The notes under the pieces are model-generated. The model was not told where the DNA came from, ran no database searches, and worked only from the letters and a program-made list of their open reading frames with translations. Below, one piece after another: positions 7,521 to 13,336 of a stretch of 13,336 nucleotides of DNA. The position numbers and the translations under genes are program-made. Within the stretch, counting starts at the first letter, position 1. Each line of letters begins with the position of its first letter. Source of the DNA: Chitinophaga pinensis (GTDB taxonomy: Bacteria; Bacteroidota; Bacteroidia; Flavobacteriales_D; Crocinitomicaceae); contig CAMDGP010000033.1 in NCBI GenBank assembly GCA_945897765.1, positions 1 to 13,336 of the forward strand, in the 5' to 3' direction.

Positions 7521-8152
7521 CAGGAAATAGTTGCTGAAAATTGATTTAAAAGTTCATCGCGCAATTTTTCGAAATCGTCATCCCCTCGGTGATCATTTCT
7601 GAAAATAAAATCAGCATTTGGTTTATAAGGTTCAATGAAGTTTTCGTAACAAGGTAGCACGTGATTTTCCCATTGATATAGTATATCTGAGCGTTTGTAA
7701 CCACGCGTTTCTTGGTCGCGATAAATTCTTCTGTCTAATTGGATTTCGTGGTCAACATCCACAAAAACACTATATTGTAAAGCTTCAAAAACAAGTGGGT
7801 AATGAAACAAAAACAAACCTTCAACAATAATAATTTCACTGGGTTGAATAGTGATAAGTACATTTTTATCTGGTGGCGCATTGAAGAAGTATTCCTTCAC
7901 CTCAATTGGCTCCCAGTTCACAAGTTGCACTAAATCATTGGAGAGTTTTCGTTCGTCTAAAGCGGTAGGTAAATCAAAATTGACAATTCCATTTTTATCT
8001 TTTTGCTGCATTTCAATGGGGAAATAATAGTTGTCCATTGAAAAAACAGAGGGATTAATTCCTTCAAAAGTTTCGGAAAGTCTTTTCAGCAAGGTGGTTT
8101 TTCCCGAGCCACTTCCGCCACAAATTCCAATTACGAATGGGTTTTTTGTCAT
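7520..8152 (-). CDS. udk: Uridine kinase
   Basis: This 210-residue cytoplasmic enzyme of the usual length phosphorylates uridine (and cytidine) to the monophosphate with ATP or GTP in pyrimidine salvage. The Walker A loop is GGSGSGKT at 12-19. SMDNYY at 38-43 carries the probable catalytic Asp40. NFDLPTALD at 58-66 is the family substrate segment. The Walker B-like strand IIIVEGLFLF spans 107-116, and the lid arginines lie in RRIYRDQETRG (141-151). The last residues overlap the start of the histidine kinase gene by one base, so the two are an operon with this gene first. An exact TATCTTTG lies 18 bases upstream of the start. The family also includes phosphoribulokinase-like proteins, but the motif set fits uridine kinase. 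Confidence 0.92.
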   Translation of the reverse strand: MTKNPFVIGICGGSGSGKTTLLKRLSETFEGINPSVFSMDNYYFPIEMQQKDKNGIVNFDLPTALDERKLSNDLVQLVNWEPIEVKEYFFNAPPDKNVLITIQPSEIIIVEGLFLFHYPLVFEALQYSVFVDVDHEIQLDRRIYRDQETRGYKRSDILYQWENHVLPCYENFIEPYKPNADFIFRNDHRGDDDFEKLRDELLNQFSATIS

Positions 8153-8170
8153 TTAATCTGTCCTAAGTCC

Positions 8171-8178
8171 CAAAGATA
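8171..8178 (-). promoter_or_regulatory. Bacteroidota -7 promoter element TATCTTTG for the udk/histidine kinase unit
   Basis: On the minus strand TATCTTTG matches TAnnTTTG exactly and leaves an 18-base leader before the udk ATG. No clear TTTG is present at -33 spacing. It is the first element upstream of a two-gene overlapping unit. Confidence 0.55.
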
Positions 8179-8333
8179 AGAATTCTTGTTTTAATGGGGG
8201 TTTGTTGAGTCGAATTGATTTTGATTACTACAATAAATGGCAAAACACAAAATCTAGTTTAAGAATTCCTTAAGTATTAATCAAATTGATAAACCAGTTT
8301 GTTATCGTTTTCGAATTAATGATTTAACCTATC

Positions 8334-9125
8334 TCATATTTGAATCTCAGATAAGTACTTTTGAAATTGGGTAATTGATTTTTTGTTTTCCTTAATTGGA
8401 CACTCATATTTGTTGACTTTTCTGAATGCAATTACAAGATAGAAAATATATAATAAGGAAATACAAACCATAAGAGAAATGCCCATTCTACTAACTTTTG
8501 CAATTTGTTCCTGAGTTGAAACACCCATATTTCCTGCGTTTAAAACTGGATCAGAATACGCTAGATATCCTCTATAAAATATACCCCCCATGATTAAAAG
8601 CAAAAACAAATTACCTAATGAGGAAACTGTTTTACCATCTAAGTAAAAAGGTCTAAAGCCAATAAATGAGAGGAGTTTAGCAATTGTACTGTTTTTCTGT
8701 TCAGATTGTTTAACATTATTTTCCAATACTTCAATAACGCGCTTAATATAATCGATGTGTTCTTTCTTTACTTTTTGAAAGTTGTCAGCATTTAATTGAT
8801 CTAGAATTTCTAATTTGGAATAATGCTCTTTATTCAGATTATCTTTACAAAAATCAATTTTATTATCAAGTTCTCGAAATAATTCTTGCCATTCAAAATC
8901 CTCGGGATCGCAGTTTTCTGATTTTTCAACCAGGTTAGTGATTTTCAGCAGTGTTGCTTCATCATTTGCCATAAGTTCAAAAGATTTCACATCTTGGAGC
9001 AATGAAATTGGAGATTCTACGGATGAAACTTTACTTCTAATTTTACTACTAGAAATAATACTTCTATAGGCATCACGCCCCGTTTCTCTTCCTATTTGAT
9101 TAACAAATGAATTTACAATTCCCAT
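8334..9125 (-). CDS. Two-span membrane protein of unknown function
   Basis: I do not recognise this 263-residue protein. Residues 1-24 (MGIVNSFVNQIGRETGRDAY and onward) look like an amphipathic helix, with hydrophobic side chains at 3, 4, 7, 8 and 11. Residues 40 to about 150 are charged and helical, with heptad-like leucine and isoleucine spacing around 124-137. Two hydrophobic spans follow at about 169-189 and 212-234, joined by a loop of about 22 residues. The C-terminus is short and basic. There is no signal peptide, so the long N-terminal part is probably cytoplasmic. No catalytic motif is visible. It stands alone between pth and udk, with 141 bases upstream and 181 bases downstream of it, and may have its own weak promoter near 9140. 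Confidence 0.78.
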   Translation of the reverse strand: MGIVNSFVNQIGRETGRDAYRSIISSSKIRSKVSSVESPISLLQDVKSFELMANDEATLLKITNLVEKSENCDPEDFEWQELFRELDNKIDFCKDNLNKEHYSKLEILDQLNADNFQKVKKEHIDYIKRVIEVLENNVKQSEQKNSTIAKLLSFIGFRPFYLDGKTVSSLGNLFLLLIMGGIFYRGYLAYSDPVLNAGNMGVSTQEQIAKVSRMGISLMVCISLLYIFYLVIAFRKVNKYECPIKENKKSITQFQKYLSEIQI

Positions 9126-9139
9126 TGAACTACTTTTCT

Positions 9140-9147
9140 CGAAGGTA
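9140..9147 (-). promoter_or_regulatory. Possible -7 element TACCTTCG for the two-span membrane protein
   Basis: On the minus strand TACCTTCG matches TAnnTTTG at all but one defined base, 14 bases before the ATG at 9125. There is no -33 support. Read-through from the pth unit is an equally likely source of transcript. Confidence 0.25.
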
Positions 9148-9266
9148 AGAAAAAAACGTAAATGAAGCAGTTAAATTTGCATAGTTATCGTTGAGTTAAA
9201 CCAAATCTAAGTTCCTGGTTTTTCAATTTTTTTGTTACACAGTTACACTAATTTTAAAAACTTCTT

Positions 9267-9830
9267 TTACTTACCATTCCAATTCGTCATCGTAAGATCA
9301 AGGCCAATCGTTGCGAAACCTTTAATGAATTCAGTAGCAACGTCAATACGTGCGGGTAGATCGAGGTTTTCTTCTTTGGACCATTTACCAAGTACGTAAT
9401 CAGCTTGGCGACCTTTTGAAAAATCACTTCCAACACCAAAACGAAGTCGCGCGTATTCTTGTGTTTTTAATGTTTCTTGAATGTCTTTTAATCCGTTATG
9501 CCCGCCGTCGCTCCCTTTTCCTTTCATGCGAAGCTTCCCAAATGGAAGTGCAATATCATCAGTAATTACGAGAAGGTTTTCGAAAGCAACTTTCTCTGTT
9601 TGTAACCAATAATTGACCGCTTTTCCAGAAAGATTCATGTAAGTAATCGGTTTAATTAAAACCAAAGTGCGACCTTTTAATTTCACCTCAGCGCGAAATG
9701 CAGCTTTATTCAACGTGAACGAATCACCAAGCTCTTTTGCTAATGCATCAACCACTTTAAAACCTATGTTATGGCGCGTTTCTTCGTACTCTGAACCTGG
9801 ATTTCCTAAACCAACAATAAGATACTTCAT
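9267..9830 (-). CDS. pth: Peptidyl-tRNA hydrolase
   Basis: This 187-residue protein is the usual bacterial Pth length. The enzyme cleaves the ester bond of peptidyl-tRNAs that drop off ribosomes, recycling tRNA in the cytoplasm. All active-site positions are present: N10 in the VGLGNPG motif, catalytic H20 in TRHNIGF, N66 in PITYMNLSG, an Asp pair at 91-92 (ITDDIALP), and H111/N112 in the SDGGHNGLKDI segment. It is the last member of the unit that starts with the pseudouridine synthase, beginning 10 bases after the stop of the outer-membrane protein gene. No separate promoter is apparent in that gap. The plus-strand frame at 9350-9565 is a shadow. Confidence 0.97.
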   Translation of the reverse strand: MKYLIVGLGNPGSEYEETRHNIGFKVVDALAKELGDSFTLNKAAFRAEVKLKGRTLVLIKPITYMNLSGKAVNYWLQTEKVAFENLLVITDDIALPFGKLRMKGKGSDGGHNGLKDIQETLKTQEYARLRFGVGSDFSKGRQADYVLGKWSKEENLDLPARIDVATEFIKGFATIGLDLTMTNWNGK

Positions 9831-9840
9831 AACTTAACTT

Positions 9841-10719
9841 TTACCAGTTAGGACAAGTGTTACAATCATTTTTAGTGTGAATATAAAACAATCCACCGAT
9901 TACAATTTCTCCCGATGCATATCCAAAGCGTTGTCTTGCATAAGAATCGTAATCATTTGGTCTTATTTTAACTCGGGATTGCATCATGAAGCCTGTTGCG
10001 GCGTTCATTTGTACGAAAAAATGTTTGAAAAATTCAAAACGTCCGCCTAAATGACCTGAAATTCCTAAGCCAGACATGGAAACTGTTGCTAAATCTTTTC
10101 TTCCAGCAAATGTAAAATCATTATAACTTAAAATTGCACCTACAGAACCACCAAGTAAAGTAGTGAAGGCAAAATTTCCATTTCGAGAACGATGCCAAAC
10201 GCGCAATTTTGCCATTTCTAAACGAATGTAATTCAACCCATTGGTGTTTTCGTAATGAAAAGTTTGTTCGTCTGTAATAATGCTATCGCCAGCGTAATTT
10301 CCTGCCCAATTTGTTACATTGTCTACTCCAGAATTTATTCTTCCCGTCAATAAATAAGGCGTATTGTGAACCATTACATATTTCATGTGGTCGTAACCAA
10401 TAGAAACATTCCAGTTGTTTTGAAAATTGTAACCAACTCTTGCATTGAATTGTGGAACAGTTAATGTATTTGGGTTGATATACGTTTTAATTTCTTTTGA
10501 AGGACGATCTACGGCTTTAACTCCAGCAATTTTGAAATCATAACCAGCACCAACAAATTGAATCGTGCTTTTTGTGTAGGAACTTAAATTATATCCCCAA
10601 GAAACATTTAAAGTGCCTGAAGCGTTAGATTTTTTTGGTTTTGGTTTTTTATACGGCTTATATTGAGCATTCAAACTCAAACAAAAAAGACTTAGAAAAA
10701 CAGCTAATAAAATTTTCAT
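9841..10719 (-). CDS. Probable outer-membrane beta-barrel protein of unknown function
   Basis: This 292-residue protein has a signal peptide at 1-18 (cleavage before Gln19). A short Lys/Pro-rich segment (KPYKKPKPKK, 21-30) follows directly. The remainder shows alternating polar and aromatic strands such as FNARVGYNFQNNWNVSIGYD (91-110) and glycine-rich turns (GGSVGAILSYNDFTFAG, 190-206), which is typical of a small outer-membrane barrel. Instead of the usual terminal aromatic strand alone, the protein ends in DCNTCPNW with a C286-x-x-C289 pair. I recognise no named family. Its ATG overlaps the stop of the lipoprotein gene by four bases (ATGA), so the two are translationally coupled and may form an envelope pair. 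No enzymatic motif is visible. Confidence 0.85.
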   Translation of the reverse strand: MKILLAVFLSLFCLSLNAQYKPYKKPKPKKSNASGTLNVSWGYNLSSYTKSTIQFVGAGYDFKIAGVKAVDRPSKEIKTYINPNTLTVPQFNARVGYNFQNNWNVSIGYDHMKYVMVHNTPYLLTGRINSGVDNVTNWAGNYAGDSIITDEQTFHYENTNGLNYIRLEMAKLRVWHRSRNGNFAFTTLLGGSVGAILSYNDFTFAGRKDLATVSMSGLGISGHLGGRFEFFKHFFVQMNAATGFMMQSRVKIRPNDYDSYARQRFGYASGEIVIGGLFYIHTKNDCNTCPNW

Positions 10720-11402
10720 CTTGTAATTATTTTAATCCAATCTCTTTGCTCTAAAATCCGCTCCAATCGGTAATGAACTTGTTTGTTCGCACTGTGCCAT
10801 TCTACTAAACCAAAACCTTTAGCGAAATAAGATGTTGCGGTCGCTTGACGGGATTCTTCTTTTTTAGTAAACGGATTCAAAACTGTTAGTTTCACTTTTT
10901 CTTCAAAAACAAGTGCATCAACTTTTTCACCCATTACATCAATTTCTTTGTTTCGTTTGAATTTACGTTTAACTTCCTTCATCATTAACGTTGAGTCTGT
11001 GACACCTTTAAATTTTACAGCAAACCATGTTTCTTTTTTGAGATTCATAGGAAACAAGGTGTTTTGATAAAGAATTGATTTTTCTTTTTCCTTTTTAAAA
11101 TTTACAACCATGTGATCTTGAATATTCAAAGAATCAATGTTGAAATTTGTAGCTTCAAGCAGACGTCCATCACTGGCGTATCTTTCTACAACTACATGTT
11201 CCCCTTCGTTATCTGTTACGGTATAAATGCGGCTAAATTCTTCCTCTAAACCTCTTGCTACATCGCGATATAAATACACTTTTGGAACTGAATCCAATTG
11301 GTAGAAATAATCAACATTTGGATTTTCAGAATGAAATTTTGGTGCATCTGAGCATGACCAAAGCAGAATTCCAGTGAGAAAAAATAAAACAGCTGATTTC
11401 AT
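10716..11402 (-). CDS. Lipoprotein of unknown function
   Basis: This is a 228-residue protein with a lipoprotein signal: hydrophobic residues 4-15, lipobox LLWSC and lipidated Cys17, followed by Ser-Asp. The mature chain holds beta-strand-like segments with many charged residues. Examples are RIYTVTDNEGEHVVVERYASDG (split near 58-79) and a lysine-rich stretch around 163-185. It ends in a positively charged tail. It has no cysteine other than Cys17 and no known motif. The family is unknown to me. It starts in a TAATG one-base overlap with the pseudouridine synthase stop and ends in an ATGA overlap with the barrel-like gene, so it sits in the middle of a coupled chain. A periplasm-facing partner of the barrel protein is a reasonable but unproven idea. 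Confidence 0.82.
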   Translation of the reverse strand: MKSAVLFFLTGILLWSCSDAPKFHSENPNVDYFYQLDSVPKVYLYRDVARGLEEEFSRIYTVTDNEGEHVVVERYASDGRLLEATNFNIDSLNIQDHMVVNFKKEKEKSILYQNTLFPMNLKKETWFAVKFKGVTDSTLMMKEVKRKFKRNKEIDVMGEKVDALVFEEKVKLTVLNPFTKKEESRQATATSYFAKGFGLVEWHSANKQVHYRLERILEQRDWIKIITR

Positions 11403-12319
11403 TATTTTGTCATTTTTAAATATGCGATTTCTTGTTCGGTTAAGTGACGATAATATCCACGAGGTAAATCTTTTTTAGTTAAACCTCCAAACTGAACACG
11501 ATCCAATTTAATAACTTGATAACCTAAAGCTTCGAACAAGCGACGAACGATTCTGTTTTTTCCAGAGTGAATTTCAACGCCAACTTCCTTTGATGTTCCG
11601 TTTTCTACGTATTCAATTTTATCAACTTTTGTCTTACCGTCCTCTAAATCAACACCGTTTAATAATTTCTCTAAATCTTCTTTTGCAACTGATTTATTCA
11701 ATTCAACATGGTACATTTTTACTGCTTGATAACGTGGATGTGTAAGCTTTTTAGCCATATCTCCATCGTTTGTAAACAACAGTAAACCAGTAGTTTCTCT
11801 GTCCAAACGTCCAACAGGATAAATGCGTTCACGACAAGCTTTACTTACTAAAGTCATTACTGTTTTTCTTCCGCGCGGATCGTCCATTGTGGTAATAAAT
11901 CCTTTTGGTTTATTCAACAATACATAGCGTTTTGTTTCTGCGTTGATTGTTTCACCATCATATTGTACAGCATCACCTTGATTAATTTTAAAGCCCAATT
12001 CTGTAACGATTTTACCATTTACAGAAACTACTCCTGTTTCAATCAAAACGTCTGCTTCTCTACGGGAACATACGCCCGCATTGGATAAATATTTATTCAA
12101 GCGAATGTTATCCTCACGAAAGGAAGGAAGTGGATCTCCTTTTTTAACTTTGATTTTGTAATCAATATATTTACGCTTATCTCTTGCTGTAACTGAATCG
12201 TCTTTATTCCCTTCTTTTTTAACAAAAGGTTTTTTAGCATCAATTATTGTTTTTTTAGCAACCGTTTTTTTTGGTGCCGACCCGCTTTTAGATGGGGATT
12301 TTCTTGTTGGTTTCATCAT
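11402..12319 (-). CDS. rRNA pseudouridine synthase, RluB/RsuA family
   Basis: This 305-residue enzyme isomerises a uridine of ribosomal RNA. An N-terminal tail of about 70 residues is rich in lysine and serine (KSPSKSGSAPKKTVAKK and onward) and probably binds RNA non-specifically. The S4 RNA-binding domain follows (about 71-125, IRLNKYLSNAGVCSRREAD at 72-90). The catalytic domain has NKPKG (136-140), the signature GRLDRETTGLLLFTNDG (170-186) with catalytic D173, and GKNRIVRRLFEALG (253-266). The pattern fits RluB/RluE/RluF/RsuA; which rRNA position it acts on cannot be read from the sequence. Two adjacent ATG codons (12319 and 12316) could start it; I use the first. It heads the unit running to pth. 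Confidence 0.93.
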   Translation of the reverse strand: MMKPTRKSPSKSGSAPKKTVAKKTIIDAKKPFVKKEGNKDDSVTARDKRKYIDYKIKVKKGDPLPSFREDNIRLNKYLSNAGVCSRREADVLIETGVVSVNGKIVTELGFKINQGDAVQYDGETINAETKRYVLLNKPKGFITTMDDPRGRKTVMTLVSKACRERIYPVGRLDRETTGLLLFTNDGDMAKKLTHPRYQAVKMYHVELNKSVAKEDLEKLLNGVDLEDGKTKVDKIEYVENGTSKEVGVEIHSGKNRIVRRLFEALGYQVIKLDRVQFGGLTKKDLPRGYYRHLTEQEIAYLKMTK

Positions 12320-12326
12320 TATCTTA

Positions 12327-12334
12327 CAAAGATA
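12327..12334 (-). promoter_or_regulatory. Bacteroidota -7 promoter element TATCTTTG for the rluB-to-pth unit
   Basis: On the minus strand TATCTTTG matches TAnnTTTG exactly and ends seven bases before the first of two tandem ATG codons. If transcription starts at the usual short distance downstream, the mRNA leader is almost absent. No TTTG sits at -33 spacing. Confidence 0.55.
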
Positions 12335-12614
12335 CTTAATTGAAAATTAATAATTATTGTTTGCTTGCACTGGGGCTAATTTTATTTTGAGGTGCTAGGG
12401 CTATATTATCATGCCTAATATGAAGTGAAAAAACCCAAATCTCTGTAACCATTATTTTTTCTGATTGCATCTTAAATCTTCGCATTTACACTTTATGTAA
12501 TAGCGTTTGTTTTATTTCCGAAAAGATGATAATATCAAATTGAATAAAAAGGTGGAAACAGTGCAAGTTCTTGAGCGAGATATAAAATTTTCAAACCTTT
12601 TTCCCTCAAAGGTG

Positions 12615-12622
12615 TATCTTAG
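12615..12622 (+). promoter_or_regulatory. Possible -7 element TATCTTAG for the WG-repeat gene
   Basis: TATCTTAG differs from TAnnTTTG at one defined base and stands four bases before the ATG, the same spacing as the methyltransferase promoter. There is no -33 support, so this is tentative. Confidence 0.3.
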
Positions 12623-12626
12623 TTTT

Positions 12627-13336
12627 ATGAAACACTTTTTCTGCGTCTTAGTCCTATTTTCTACTTCGTTTGTGTTTTCACAATTACAAATCGTGCGCGA
12701 CCCAATTGCCTGTTCCTATGGATTAAAAAACACAGATAAAAAATGGGTGATTCCTGCGCAATACCAAGAGATTCAAGTGCAACAAAGTGGTTTTTTTACT
12801 TTTAAAGAAGGTGATAAATGGGGAGTTTTAACCCGAACGGGAAAAGTTTTCGTAAGTGCAAAATACGATCAAATCAATATGCTGACGGCTGAACGTTTTG
12901 TTTTGGTGAACAAAAAAATTGAAAACAGTTACACCCAAAACTTAATGGGAATTATGGACACTTCTAAAGTTTGGGTGCTCCCACAAGAGTTTAGTTCCAT
13001 TCAACAAGTAAACAAAGGACGATTTTTAGTAGTCAAAACAAGCTATTCCAAAACCGGTCTTCCGAAACACCAATCGACCATTTTAGAAGGAAATGGAGCC
13101 CCACTTTTGCCTTATTTTGATGGGGTGATGATTTACAAATTCAATGAGCAATCTGTTTTTGTAGTGGGCGATAATTTAGTAGAATCAAGCACAGTGATGG
13201 GTAATGTCCGCTTCTTTTCTTCAGAAGGTAAATTGCTTTCCGACAGCACTTTTGATAAAGCAACGCCTTGTGGAGATAATTATACCGTACTCAAAAACAA
13301 CAAATACGGACTTTTCAGCGCAGAAGGAAAAGCGAT
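12627..13336 (+). CDS. Secreted WG-repeat protein (partial, C-terminus beyond window)
   Basis: The frame opens with ATG at 12627 and runs without a stop to the window end, giving 236 complete residues. Residues 1-18 are a signal peptide ending in FVFS before Gln19. The mature part consists of WG-type beta repeats: YGLKNTDKKWVIPAQYQEI (31-49), KWGVLTRTGKVFVSAKYDQI (64-83), LMGIMDTSKVWVLPQEFSSI (106-125), a weaker unit near 194-211, and KYGLFSAEGKA starting at 226. Such repeats build extended or propeller-like surfaces in secreted Bacteroidota proteins. The binding target is not predictable. It is the only plus-strand gene in the window and is transcribed divergently from the pseudouridine synthase. 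Confidence 0.9.
   Translation, partial: MKHFFCVLVLFSTSFVFSQLQIVRDPIACSYGLKNTDKKWVIPAQYQEIQVQQSGFFTFKEGDKWGVLTRTGKVFVSAKYDQINMLTAERFVLVNKKIENSYTQNLMGIMDTSKVWVLPQEFSSIQQVNKGRFLVVKTSYSKTGLPKHQSTILEGNGAPLLPYFDGVMIYKFNEQSVFVVGDNLVESSTVMGNVRFFSSEGKLLSDSTFDKATPCGDNYTVLKNNKYGLFSAEGKA

Larger units (their letters stand above)
12320..12626. other. Divergent intergenic region between rluB-like and WG-repeat genes
   Basis: This 307-base AT-rich stretch separates genes transcribed away from each other. Promoter-like elements lie at both ends (12327-12334 on minus and 12615-12622 on plus). A short inverted repeat, TTACA then five bases then TGTAA, lies near 12486-12500. No open frame, tRNA or strong hairpin is apparent in the middle. 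Confidence 0.6.

Noticed and set aside
8259..8306. Short inverted repeats (TTAAG/CTTAA and GATAA/TTATC) after the two-span protein gene
   Set aside because: The stems are five pairs and AT-rich with no following T-run in the transcript direction; chance in AT-rich DNA explains them.
9234..9249. Tandem GTTACACA/GTTACACT repeat downstream of pth
   Set aside because: There are only two imperfect 8-base copies, with no further copies or associated mobile features.
9350..9565. Plus-strand open frame opposite pth
   Set aside because: It is antisense to a complete peptidyl-tRNA hydrolase with all catalytic residues.

Overview
The window looks like chromosomal DNA from a Bacteroidota bacterium, most likely order Flavobacteriales. 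The DNA is AT-rich. One secreted protein ends in a type IX secretion (T9SS) sorting domain. Many products have short signal peptides ending in NAQ. Genes lack strong Shine-Dalgarno sequences. The Bacteroidota -7 promoter element TAnnTTTG appears, as exact TATCTTTG, just before three operon heads. The genus cannot be fixed from this sequence.

Layout. Apart from one gene at the right edge, every gene is on the minus strand, so transcription runs right to left. (1) 1-876: two unrecognised secreted proteins, the left one cut by the window edge. (2) 1062-3804: a tight three-gene unit, in transcription order a GTG-started SAM methyltransferase, an MbnP-like copper-protein homologue carrying a T9SS tail, and a di-heme MauG/MbnH-type cytochrome c peroxidase, with gaps of 3 and 1 bases. 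(3) 3933-8152: a uridine kinase whose stop codon overlaps the start of a 1195-residue multi-membrane-span NtrY-like histidine kinase. (4) 8334-9125: an unrecognised two-span membrane protein. (5) 9267-12319: a unit reading rRNA pseudouridine synthase (RluB/RsuA family), lipoprotein, probable outer-membrane barrel, peptidyl-tRNA hydrolase, with 1-base and 4-base overlaps and a 10-base gap. (6) 12320-12626: a divergent intergenic region. (7) 12627-13336: the start of a secreted WG-repeat protein on the plus strand.

The most interesting part is unit 2. In studied MbnP/MbnH pairs the MauG-like di-heme enzyme oxidises a tryptophan of MbnP to kynurenine, which allows MbnP to bind copper. Here the MbnP-like partner is predicted to leave the periplasm through T9SS, so the modification would have to precede export or happen at the cell surface. 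The co-transcribed methyltransferase is an unexplained third member. The rest is ordinary housekeeping (RNA modification, tRNA recycling, pyrimidine salvage) mixed with envelope proteins of unknown role. I found no tRNA, rRNA, CRISPR array, insertion sequence or convincing intrinsic terminator.
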